Positions 1 to 6,499 of a DNA stretch of 10,453 nt are shown here, piece after piece (the first letter of the stretch is position 1; each line of letters opens with the position of its first letter). The stretch covers positions 1 through 10,453 of the forward strand of contig JBCDBH010000208.1 of assembly GCA_039184055.1 (NCBI GenBank). The letters are read 5' to 3'. The notes under the pieces were generated by a model. It made no database searches and was not told where the DNA came from. It was given only the letters and a program-made list of their open reading frames with translations. This DNA is from JBCDBH01 sp039184055 (GTDB taxonomy: Bacteria > Acidobacteriota > Thermoanaerobaculia > Multivoradales > J023). A program made the position numbers and the translations under genes.

Positions 1-636
1 GATCACGATCCATCGAGGTCTGGTCTGTGAACGATCGAGGATCGTCGCGGCGACAAGCACGACGACGATCGCGACCAGGACAAAGATCGAGGGCATCGAG
101 ACAAAGACCGCGACCGTACCCACCACCGCGATACTCGGCCACGCCCAGATCTGGCGATCGAGCACCGCGATCGCGAACCAGGCGAGTGTCACGGCGACGA
201 GTAGATCGAAGCTATACGGCTTGACCTGAAAGGCTTGCCACACCGCGTACGGGCTCACGGCGACCAGGAAGAGCGGCAGCACGGCCCAGCGCGCCCTGAG
301 CAGGCGACGAGCGACGAGAAAGGTGAGTGGCAGGGTGAGGATCGAGGCGACGAGCGACGGCAGCCGCAGCGCCAGCTCATGGGAGCCGAGCCCATTCCAC
401 ACGGTCTTTTCGATCCACAGCCACGCCACCGGTGCCGTCTGGCTATCCCGGAGCGGGCCGAGCAGCTCTTGATACGACAGGTGCCGAAAGCTACTGGCGA
501 GAAAAAGCTCGTCGAGCCACAGCGAGCCCGCGGAAAGATACCCCCACGCGCGACTCGCCACGCCGACGGCCAAGACGATCAGCGCCAGGCGTGGCCAACG
601 GTCTTTGTCAGAGATCAGAGAGGCAGAACTTCGCAT
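1..636 (-). CDS. GT-C (family 39-like) membrane glycosyltransferase, N-terminal part
   Basis: An open frame of 212 codons runs from an ATG at 636 leftward off the window edge, so the C-terminus is missing. The product has a short polar N-terminus, a first membrane helix at about residues 16-35, then the motif SLWLDELF with the acidic pair D42-E43. In GT-C enzymes this is the expected site of the catalytic Asp in the first periplasmic loop. The motifs ELALRLPSL and SPYAVWQAFQVKPYSFD, separated by hydrophobic helices, are typical of ArnT/PMT-like family 39 proteins. Such enzymes move a sugar from a polyprenyl-phosphate donor to an acceptor at the outer face of the inner membrane. The donor and acceptor here cannot be read from sequence. 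The start overlaps the end of moeA by 22 bases and has no strong ribosome-binding site, suggesting translational coupling. The family is fairly sure; the substrate is unknown. Confidence 0.8.
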   Translation of the reverse strand, partial: MRSSASLISDKDRWPRLALIVLAVGVASRAWGYLSAGSLWLDELFLASSFRHLSYQELLGPLRDSQTAPVAWLWIEKTVWNGLGSHELALRLPSLVASILTLPLTFLVARRLLRARWAVLPLFLVAVSPYAVWQAFQVKPYSFDLLVAVTLAWFAIAVLDRQIWAWPSIAVVGTVAVFVSMPSIFVLVAIVVVLVAATILDRSQTRPRWIVI

Positions 637-1811
637 GCCGTGCCGATCGCGCGGGGGGCCGCGCCGCGTGGCACATGAAGAAGAGCATCGGCACGTGCCC
701 ACGCCGCAACATCGTGCGAACCGCGAGGCTTGAGCGGCGTGGCTTCGAGCTCGCCTTCGACTCGCGCCAGAGCGGCGGGCAGAAAAAGATCGCGTGGCTT
801 GCCCGGTGGCGATGGTCCGGCCAAGCGTGCCGCGACCGCGTCACGCCACCACCAGGCCTCGTCGTCACCCATCAATCGAGCCAGCAAAGGCAGCACGAAC
901 AAAGAGAAACCGACCATCACCGACGCGGGGTTACCCGGTAGGCCGACGACCCATCCGTTTGCGTGTCGCGCCACCACCAACGGCTTACCGGGCTGCATGC
1001 CGACGTGGTCGAAGAGTGGCTCACAGCCGAGCTCGTCGAGCACGGCTTCGACGTGATCGTGCTCCCCCTTCGACACCCCACCACAGAGCAAGAGCACGTC
1101 GTGCTCGAGGCCATGTCCGATCCTGTCGGCGAGCATATCGAGACGATCGGGAGCGATCCCGAGCGAGCTCGCGGTCAACCCTCGAGCGGCGAGCGCGGCG
1201 AGTAAAAAAGTGGTGTTGGAGTCACGCAGCTGACCGGCCTCGGGCGTGGCGTCGGGTGGCACGATCTCGTCACCGGTGGTGAGCACCGCGATCGTCGGCG
1301 GTCGGACGACGTCGACGTGCCCATGACCGTGACCGGCGAGCAACGACAACGCCACCGCGCCGAGACGACGTCCTGGTTCGAGCAACGGCGTTCCCATCGC
1401 CACCACCTCACCCTGTCGACGAATATGCGCACCCGCCACGGGCTCGATCTCGATCCGCGCGTGTCGGCGCGCCGCGTCGACCGTGATCTGCTCCACGGGA
1501 ACGACACGATCACCGCCTTCCGGCACGACCGCTCCGGTCATGATGCGCGCCGCGCTCCCGGGCTCGAGCCGCGTATCACTGGGATGACCGGCTTGAATCT
1601 CACCGACCACGGGCACGGTGGCACCCGCCGACACCGGGCCGGCGACGATCACACCGTCCATCGCCGACACGTCGGCGGGGGGTTGATCGGCGGTCGCGAG
1701 AGGCGATGAAGCGAGCACGAGCCCGTGCGCGTCATCGCGCTCACAGCGCTCGATCGGCAACGGCGTGGCATGGGGGGCAATCCGATCCCAGGCGTCTTGT
1801 GGCGTCAACAT
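615..1811 (-). CDS. moeA: Molybdopterin molybdenumtransferase MoeA
   Basis: The 398-residue product catalyses insertion of molybdate into adenylylated molybdopterin, the last step of basic molybdenum-cofactor synthesis in the cytoplasm. The family signatures appear in order: SAMDG (D52), GEIQAG at 70-75, RIMTGA at 89-94, TTGDEIV with D181, GQLRDSN at 193-199, GGVSKGEHD at 244-252, MQPGKP at 272-277 and LPGNPAS at 291-297. A C-terminal domain follows with the RGSHDVAAWARADALLHVP segment. Length is close to that of E. coli MoeA (about 411). Two small departures from consensus are SAMDGVI where SAMDGYA is usual, and GGVSKGE where GGVSVGE is usual. The ATG at 1811 is the only plausible start; a GAGGAG lies 16 bases upstream, too far for an ideal ribosome-binding site. 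No other cofactor-synthesis gene is in view, and the downstream partner is an overlapping glycosyltransferase. Confidence 0.93.
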   Translation of the reverse strand: MLTPQDAWDRIAPHATPLPIERCERDDAHGLVLASSPLATADQPPADVSAMDGVIVAGPVSAGATVPVVGEIQAGHPSDTRLEPGSAARIMTGAVVPEGGDRVVPVEQITVDAARRHARIEIEPVAGAHIRRQGEVVAMGTPLLEPGRRLGAVALSLLAGHGHGHVDVVRPPTIAVLTTGDEIVPPDATPEAGQLRDSNTTFLLAALAARGLTASSLGIAPDRLDMLADRIGHGLEHDVLLLCGGVSKGEHDHVEAVLDELGCEPLFDHVGMQPGKPLVVARHANGWVVGLPGNPASVMVGFSLFVLPLLARLMGDDEAWWWRDAVAARLAGPSPPGKPRDLFLPAALARVEGELEATPLKPRGSHDVAAWARADALLHVPRGAAPRAIGTACEVLPL

Positions 1812-1986
1812 AGGCTCTATCGGTATACTCCTCGTTCCGCGTTTCGCCCGGAACCGCCAAACGGTGGCTTACGTATTGCGAAACCCCGTTCGAGCCGGGC
1901 GCGACGTCGATATCCGACGCCACCTACCCATCGTACCCCGTACGAGCCTTCGTGGGCTCGGCCGAACGATTGATACGTGACGAGAC
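1812..1986. promoter_or_regulatory. Divergent intergenic region between moeA and the DUF4388 gene
   Basis: This 175-base gap separates divergent genes and must hold their start signals. Visible elements are a TATACT at 1824-1829 on the plus strand (one mismatch to the -10 consensus, but without a good -35 at normal spacing) and the overlapping GTATAC palindrome, which gives only a poor -10 for moeA on the other strand. There is also a perfect 6-bp inverted repeat CGAGCC/GGCTCG with a 6-base loop at 1943-1960, in the leader of the plus-strand gene 26 bases before its start. I see no open frame with convincing coding content. Assignment of any one promoter is tentative. Confidence 0.35.
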
Positions 1987-2766
1987 ATGACGAGCACGAC
2001 CAACTATCACTACCAGGGCACGCTGGAAGAGACTTCCCTCGCGGAGATGCTCTACACCATCTTCCGCCACAAGGTGCCGGGTGTCATCGACATCACTCAT
2101 GACGGTGTGCTCAAGCGGATTTACATCAGCAACGGCAACGTGCTTCACGCTTCGTCGACCGATCGCGCCGACCGTCTCGGAGCTCATCTCTACCGCCAAG
2201 GCAAGCTGTCACGCGAAGACCTCAAGCAAACCATGCAGATCAAGGAACAGACCGGCAAACGGCACGGCCAGGTCTTGATCGAGCAGGGTTTGCTCGCGCC
2301 GGGCGAGCTTTTCGAAGCGATCCGCGCCCAGATGGAGTCGATCGTCTGGAGCGTCTTCGGCTGGCACCAGGGTGAAGTGTCGTTCAAGATCGGCGAATTC
2401 GTCGACCCGGCGATCAAGATCTACCTGCCGATGCGGCAGGTGATTTTGCGCGGTATCAAACGCGTACCCGACACCAAATCCTTGGTCGCCCGTCTGGGAA
2501 AGAAATCGACCGTCTTCAAGTCGGACTACAGCACCGAAGAGCTCATCGAAATCGCTCTCAACTCCGACGAGTACCAGCTCCTCCGGCTGGTGGATGGCAC
2601 ACGCACGCTCTACGACGTCTGCACCGAAGGTCCGTACAGCGTGTCCGAGAACGCCCGACTGCTCTACGCGTTCCATGTCCTTCACCTGATTCGCCGGCTC
2701 GAGGATTCTTCATCGGGCGTGGTGAAGATCCGCCTGGGTACTCAAGAGCATTCCACCTCGGCCTGA
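1987..2766 (+). CDS. DUF4388 (PATAN-domain) protein
   Basis: The 259-residue soluble protein begins with the DUF4388/PATAN pattern: GTLEETSLAEMLYTI at 11-25, PGVIDITHDGVLKRIYISNG at 31-50, NVLHASSTDRADRLGAHLYRQGKLS at 51-75, GQVLIEQGLL at 94-103 and WSVFGWHQGEVSFKIGE at 121-137. This module occurs in two-component and gliding or polarity proteins of Myxococcota, Cyanobacteria and related phyla and is thought to be a protein-protein interaction or signalling adaptor with no known enzyme activity. The C-terminal half (about 145-240) has no motif I can name; it is mostly helical in character and includes an EYQLLRLVDGTRTLYDV segment like the winged-helix-type extension common in these proteins. 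It is the first gene of a close plus-strand cluster. No receiver, kinase or DNA-binding domain is fused to it. Its role is unknown. Confidence 0.82.
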   Translation: MTSTTNYHYQGTLEETSLAEMLYTIFRHKVPGVIDITHDGVLKRIYISNGNVLHASSTDRADRLGAHLYRQGKLSREDLKQTMQIKEQTGKRHGQVLIEQGLLAPGELFEAIRAQMESIVWSVFGWHQGEVSFKIGEFVDPAIKIYLPMRQVILRGIKRVPDTKSLVARLGKKSTVFKSDYSTEELIEIALNSDEYQLLRLVDGTRTLYDVCTEGPYSVSENARLLYAFHVLHLIRRLEDSSSGVVKIRLGTQEHSTSA

Positions 2767-2775
2767 AGGGCCCGC

Positions 2776-2780
2776 GAGGT
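2776..2780 (+). promoter_or_regulatory. Ribosome-binding site of the FmdB-like gene
   Basis: GAGGT lies 8 bases before the ATG at 2789 in the 22-base gap after the DUF4388 gene. Position and purine content fit a Shine-Dalgarno site and support that start. Confidence 0.5.
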
Positions 2781-2788
2781 TCAGTTCC

Positions 2789-3136
2789 ATGCCGATTTAC
2801 GAATACCAATGCCAAGACTGTGGCCACCGACTCGAGGCCATTCAACGGATCAGCGACGCACCGCTGGTCACCTGTCCGACGTGCGGCAACGACAGCCTGA
2901 AGAAGCTGATCTCGGCTCCCGCCTTTCAATTCAAAGGTAGCGGCTGGTACGTAACCGACTACGCCGACAAGAACAAGAAAAGCGGCGCGGGCTCGAGCAG
3001 CGACAAGAGTGAGACGAAGAAAGACACCAAGAGCGATGACAGCTCTTCGAGTGACACGTCGTCGTCGGCAACCGCGTCGAGCTCGTCCGAGAGCAAGACC
3101 TCCTCGAGCAGCGAATCGTCGCCTTCCGCCAGCTGA
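2789..3136 (+). CDS. FmdB-family zinc-ribbon protein with a serine-rich tail
   Basis: The 115-residue product opens with MPIYEYQCQDCGHRLE, the hallmark of the FmdB-type putative regulatory proteins (CxxC...CxxC...SSSS family). C8, C11, C29 and C32 form the two zinc-binding knuckles, and KKLISAPAFQFKGSGWYVTDY at about 38-58 is the conserved stretch after the ribbon. The rest, from about residue 60, is low-complexity: roughly half of the last 51 residues are serine, mixed with Asp, Glu, Lys and Thr, so it is probably disordered. The family was named after a regulator near formamidase/acetamidase genes, but its function is generally unproven. It lies 22 bases after the DUF4388 gene and 8 bases before the next gene, consistent with co-transcription. 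Confidence 0.88.
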   Translation: MPIYEYQCQDCGHRLEAIQRISDAPLVTCPTCGNDSLKKLISAPAFQFKGSGWYVTDYADKNKKSGAGSSSDKSETKKDTKSDDSSSSDTSSSATASSSSESKTSSSSESSPSAS

Positions 3137-3144
3137 GCGCCGGC

Positions 3145-3603
3145 GTGCGCCGGCCGCTTCTCGCTCTGCTTCTCGTGTGGGCTCTGGGAGCATGCGCGCT
3201 CGAGCTCTACCGCAGCTGGTGGTTGTGGCATCACCACCCCTGGGATGCAAGTCAGCCGTCGGCGTGGCGGATCCACGGCGAAGCACCCGACGACCTGCAT
3301 CGTTTTCTTACCGCCGCGCGCCCGCATCTACCACCACCGGGTAGTCATCTCGCGACCCTCACCGAGGGCCCGGACGACGAACGCTTCTTTCGTCGTTTAT
3401 GGACCCAGTATTGGCTTCCCGAGTATCGAGTGGGACTGATGCCGGAGCCTGCCATGTCCAAACACGACGGCGCGACCGAGCTCGACGCGGTGTTGGTGTA
3501 CGGCACCCAACCGAGCCCCGAGCTCGAGCCGATGTGGCGTAACGCGGCGGGAGGCGTCTACCGTGTCAGACCCGGCGATGCGTCGGTGAGCGTGTCGCCA
3601 TGA
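3145..3603 (+). CDS. Small membrane-anchored or lipoprotein-like protein of unknown function
   Basis: I do not recognise this 152-residue protein. The N-terminus has two arginines, then a hydrophobic stretch MRRPLLALLLVWALGAC. It could be a single membrane anchor or, since LGAC resembles a lipobox, a lipoprotein processed at C17 (G at -2 is not ideal). The remainder would lie outside the inner membrane. It holds a segment HLPPPGSHLATLTEG...FFRRLWTQYWLPEYRV (about 61-96) that looks like a compact alpha/beta fold with an LPP turn and a YWLPEYRV strand. The GTG start at 3145 is the first usable codon after the fmdB-like stop, with no clear ribosome-binding site. Its stop overlaps the next start as ATGA, so it is probably translated together with the following GT-C-like protein and may be its accessory subunit; that role is inferred from context. 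Confidence 0.72.
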   Translation: MRRPLLALLLVWALGACALELYRSWWLWHHHPWDASQPSAWRIHGEAPDDLHRFLTAARPHLPPPGSHLATLTEGPDDERFFRRLWTQYWLPEYRVGLMPEPAMSKHDGATELDAVLVYGTQPSPELEPMWRNAAGGVYRVRPGDASVSVSP

Positions 3604-4973
3604 GCCCGATCCTGGTGCTTTTCTTGGGCGCCGCGCTGAGCTTCGCCGCGTGGCCCTGGCTTGCGCGGCTCGTCCAGGTCACCGAAGATCGCTCGACGCT
3701 CACTCTGCTCAGCGGCGCTCTCACGCTCCACCTGATGCTGCTCAGCCTCGATCTTGTCGGGATCCGCTGGCATTCGGGTCTGCTGGTGGCCGTTTTGCTG
3801 CTCGCCGTACTGCTCGCCAGCGCCCTGACGCGGCGGCCCGAGCATCCCCCCGCGCAATGGTCGTCGCCTCCGGGCTGGGGGGATGTCGTGGCGACGGGGG
3901 CGCTAGGTGTGTTCGCCACGCTGACGCTCCTGCAGTGGAATCTGGCCCCTGATTTCATTTTTCATTGGGGCATCAAAGGCAAAGTCTTTGCCCTCACCGG
4001 TGGGATCGACACGGCCTTTCTCGCCCGACCCGAGAATGCGGTCCATCTCCATCCCGACTATCCGAACCTGCTCCCCAATCTCTACGCGACCACGGCGATC
4101 CTCGGTGGGCAGTTCTCCGAGCTGGCGATGGCCACCTGGTCGATCCTGTGGTTCGGGGCGACGCTGCTCGCCGCGCGGGTCGCCCTGGTGCGTCTGGGCG
4201 CACCACGCGACCTCGGACTCGCCACGCTCGCGCTCGTCTTGCTGATGTTCGGGGTCGGCTACCTCACCGCGGGCGCGGCGGACTGGCTGCTGGTCGTCGC
4301 CCTCATGGTGGCGCTGGCATCGTTGATCACCCCGCCCGACAAACGAGGCGACATCCGGCTCGGAATCGCGGCTGGCGTGGCCGCCGCTGGCAAGATCGAA
4401 GGCGTGGTGCTCGCCGCTGTGCTGATCGCCGTCCAGCTCTTGCGACACATACGGCGAGACCGCTCGCTTTCGATCGCCTCGATCGTGCGCTGTGCCGCGC
4501 CTACGCTGCTCGTCGTCGTGCCCTGGTGGTGGCTGGTCGTTCGTCACGACCTCTTCGCGCCGAGCAATCTTGGCCCGCTCGATCCCACGCGTACCGGTGT
4601 CGTGCTCGAAACCTTGTGGCAGGCGTGGCTCACCCCGAATTGGCACGGCTTCACATGTCTTTTGCTCGGCCTGCCCTGGCTACTCCGCTCGAAGACGCTG
4701 CGGCCACTCGCCTTGGTGTGTCTGGCGCAGGGAGGCTTTTACCTCCTCGTCTACCTCACCACGCCGGTCGACCCGGCGGCGCTGGTCGCGACCAGCGCCC
4801 CACGGCTCTTTTTCCACCTTCTGCCGGTAACGATCATCGGCCTCGTCGCGATGCTCGGAGGCTCGGGCGCTGCGTCAGACCGTGACCGCGGAGGCGGCGT
4901 CGAGCTCGGCCCAGGGCGCGGTGAGCAGGATGTCCATGTCGATCTGCGGGTAGACCGGGTAGGAACCGAGTAG
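3600..4973 (+). CDS. Polytopic GT-C-like membrane protein, probable glycosyltransferase
   Basis: The 457-residue frame encodes an integral membrane protein with about ten hydrophobic helices (first at 3-22, last near 403-422). Features like GT-C enzymes are the loop after the third or fourth helix with LAPDFIFHWGIKGKVF (D118, H122, K126), then HLHPDYPNLLPNLYA (H151-P155), as in the D..xYH..K and HPDYP segments of family 39-like proteins, and ATSAPRLFFHLLP at 397-409 before the last helix. It probably works with a lipid-linked sugar at the cell envelope; the substrate is unknown. It overlaps the upstream 152-residue gene by 4 bases. The last 32 residues (426-457) are charged, Gly/Arg-rich and lie opposite the end of glyA; they look like readthrough past a lost stop. 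Hydrophobic protein ends near residue 422. Family assignment is moderate. Confidence 0.78.
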   Translation: MSPILVLFLGAALSFAAWPWLARLVQVTEDRSTLTLLSGALTLHLMLLSLDLVGIRWHSGLLVAVLLLAVLLASALTRRPEHPPAQWSSPPGWGDVVATGALGVFATLTLLQWNLAPDFIFHWGIKGKVFALTGGIDTAFLARPENAVHLHPDYPNLLPNLYATTAILGGQFSELAMATWSILWFGATLLAARVALVRLGAPRDLGLATLALVLLMFGVGYLTAGAADWLLVVALMVALASLITPPDKRGDIRLGIAAGVAAAGKIEGVVLAAVLIAVQLLRHIRRDRSLSIASIVRCAAPTLLVVVPWWWLVVRHDLFAPSNLGPLDPTRTGVVLETLWQAWLTPNWHGFTCLLLGLPWLLRSKTLRPLALVCLAQGGFYLLVYLTTPVDPAALVATSAPRLFFHLLPVTIIGLVAMLGGSGAASDRDRGGGVELGPGRGEQDVHVDLRVDRVGTE

Positions 4974-6434
4974 CTCTTCGGTCCGAGACCGCGCCGCGGT
5001 GGCGACCGCATCGGCGAGCTTGAAGCGACCCCGGCTCGGCTTGCCGGCTTTTTTGCCCTTGGCGATGAGCTCGGGCTCGACCTTGGGCAAGACCTCGCCG
5101 AGAATCGCCGCGATCTCGCGCATCTCGTCGGTACCCATGCCCAGAGTGGTCACCGCCGCCGTCCCCAAACGAAGACCGCTGGTGAACCACGGACCGTTGG
5201 GATCCTCGGGCAGAGCATTGCGGTTGAGGGTAAAGCCACAGCGCCGCAACGCCGACTCGGCTTGACGCCCGGTGATGCCGAGACCGGCGACGTCCACCAG
5301 CACAATGTGGTTGTCGGTGCCACCGGTGGCGACGCTCAGACCGTTTTCGATCAGCGCCGCGGCGAGCGCGCGAGCATTCTCGACCACCTTGGCGGCGTAG
5401 TCACGAAAGGCCGGCTGCGAAGCCTCGCGGAAGGCCACCGCTTTGGCCGCCATGACGTGAGGCAACGGGCCACCGATCACCGCCGGGCATCCCTTGTCGA
5501 CCCATTCGGCAAATTCCTTGGTCGACAACACGATGCCACCACGCGGACCCCGCAAGGTCTTGTGGGTGGTCGAGGTGACGATATGAGCATGGGCCACCGG
5601 GTCGTAATCGCCGGTGAAGACCTTACCGGCCACCAGACCCGAGAAATGAGCCATGTCGACCATGAACACCGCCCCGACCTCGTCGGCGATCTCACGCATC
5701 TTGGCGAAGTTGATGGCGCGCGGATAGGCGCTATAGCCGGTGAGCAGCAGTCGCGGTTTGACTTCGAGGACCCGCTCGCGCACCTGGTCGAGATCGAGCA
5801 AGCCGGTGGCCGGATCGACGCTGTAGCTGTGCGCGTCGAAGAGAAAGCTCGAGATGTTGAACCGGTAGCCGTGGGTCAGGTGCCCACCGCTGTAATAGTC
5901 GAGCGCGATCATGCGCTGCGAGGTCATCGCCTCACGGACTTTTTGCCAGGCTGCGCGCTCGACCAGCGTCGGATTGGTCTCGCCGATTTCCTCGAGCAGA
6001 GGCTTTTCGACCACCGCCGACAGAATGGCGAGAAACGCGACCAGATTGGCATCGGCGCCTGAATGCGGCTGCACGTAGGCGTGCTCGGCACCGAAAAGCT
6101 CACAGGCGAGCCGCGCGGCCTCCGACTCGATGGTGTCGATGTTGTCGCACCCGGCGTAGAAGCGATGGCCCGGGTAACCCTCGGCGTATTTGTCGGTGAG
6201 CAGGTTGCCGTGCGCCATCTGCGTGGCGAGCGAGCAGTAGTTCTCGCTCGCGATCAGCTTGACGTTGTGACGTTGGTCCCAGAGCTCCCGGACAATCGCG
6301 GCGGCGATGCTCGGCGAGCCGGCCGCCACCTGATCGAGCGCGGCGTAATAGGCGGTGACACCCGGATCGGGTGACGCGCCGTCGAGACGCTCGAGATATG
6401 CGGTGAGCAGGTTCGGTGCGGCGGAAGCTTGCAT
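4875..6434 (-). CDS. glyA: Serine hydroxymethyltransferase, long form
   Basis: The 519-residue PLP enzyme interconverts serine and glycine while loading a one-carbon unit on tetrahydrofolate, in the cytoplasm. Family motifs are plain: LIASENY at 60-66, NLLTDKYAEGYPGHRFYAGCDNID at 77-100, PHSGADAN at 123-130, MVDMAHFSGLVAG at 258-270, TSTTHKTLRGPRGG at 287-300 with the PLP lysine K292, GGTDNH at 371-376 and SGLRLGTAAVTTLGMG at 419-434. It is about 100 residues longer than E. coli GlyA. An insertion at about 143-180 precedes SGGHLTHG, and a C-terminal extension starts near 455. Both features resemble the long GlyA of Chlamydia, judged from memory. The frame is open upstream to 6602, but that would overlap the divergent gene; the ATG at 6434 has AAGGAG 10 bases ahead, so it is the start. 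The last 32 codons overlap a convergent gene. Confidence 0.95.
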   Translation of the reverse strand: MQASAAPNLLTAYLERLDGASPDPGVTAYYAALDQVAAGSPSIAAAIVRELWDQRHNVKLIASENYCSLATQMAHGNLLTDKYAEGYPGHRFYAGCDNIDTIESEAARLACELFGAEHAYVQPHSGADANLVAFLAILSAVVEKPLLEEIGETNPTLVERAAWQKVREAMTSQRMIALDYYSGGHLTHGYRFNISSFLFDAHSYSVDPATGLLDLDQVRERVLEVKPRLLLTGYSAYPRAINFAKMREIADEVGAVFMVDMAHFSGLVAGKVFTGDYDPVAHAHIVTSTTHKTLRGPRGGIVLSTKEFAEWVDKGCPAVIGGPLPHVMAAKAVAFREASQPAFRDYAAKVVENARALAAALIENGLSVATGGTDNHIVLVDVAGLGITGRQAESALRRCGFTLNRNALPEDPNGPWFTSGLRLGTAAVTTLGMGTDEMREIAAILGEVLPKVEPELIAKGKKAGKPSRGRFKLADAVATAARSRTEELLGSYPVYPQIDMDILLTAPWAELDAASAVTV

Positions 6435-6499
6435 GATCTGGGGGCTCCTTGGCTGGGTTGGCGATCGGCTCGCGTGAGAGCCTATGCTACAACTGAACC
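6435..6499. promoter_or_regulatory. Short divergent region between glyA and the D-threonine aldolase-like gene
   Basis: The 65-base gap must carry start signals for both genes. For glyA the minus strand has AAGGAG (plus-strand 6445-6450) 10 bases before its ATG, a good ribosome-binding site. For the plus-strand gene, TATGCT at 6483-6488 could be a -10 element with a weak TTGGCG at 6458-6463 (19-base spacer). Transcription from it would begin only a few bases before the ATG at 6500, which has no ribosome-binding site, so that mRNA could be leaderless. A GCTC/GAGC inverted repeat sits at 6468-6481. The promoter reading is tentative. Confidence 0.4.

Noticed and set aside
1..614. Plus-strand frames at 27-224 and 235-678
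   Set aside because: Products are Arg/Pro/Gln-rich and unlike any family, while the minus strand reads as a good GT-C membrane protein through the window edge.
1812..1986. Possible small RNA or small protein in the divergent gap
   Set aside because: No tRNA-like fold, terminator or convincing coding frame with a start signal was found.
3903..4646. A 247-codon minus-strand frame opposite the GT-C-like protein
   Set aside because: The product is rich in Arg, Glu, Gln and His as expected for the complement of membrane-protein codons, with no domain or start signal.
5262..6062. A 266-codon open frame on the plus strand inside glyA
   Set aside because: It lies opposite a clearly identified enzyme, has no family motifs, and long antisense frames are expected in high-GC DNA.
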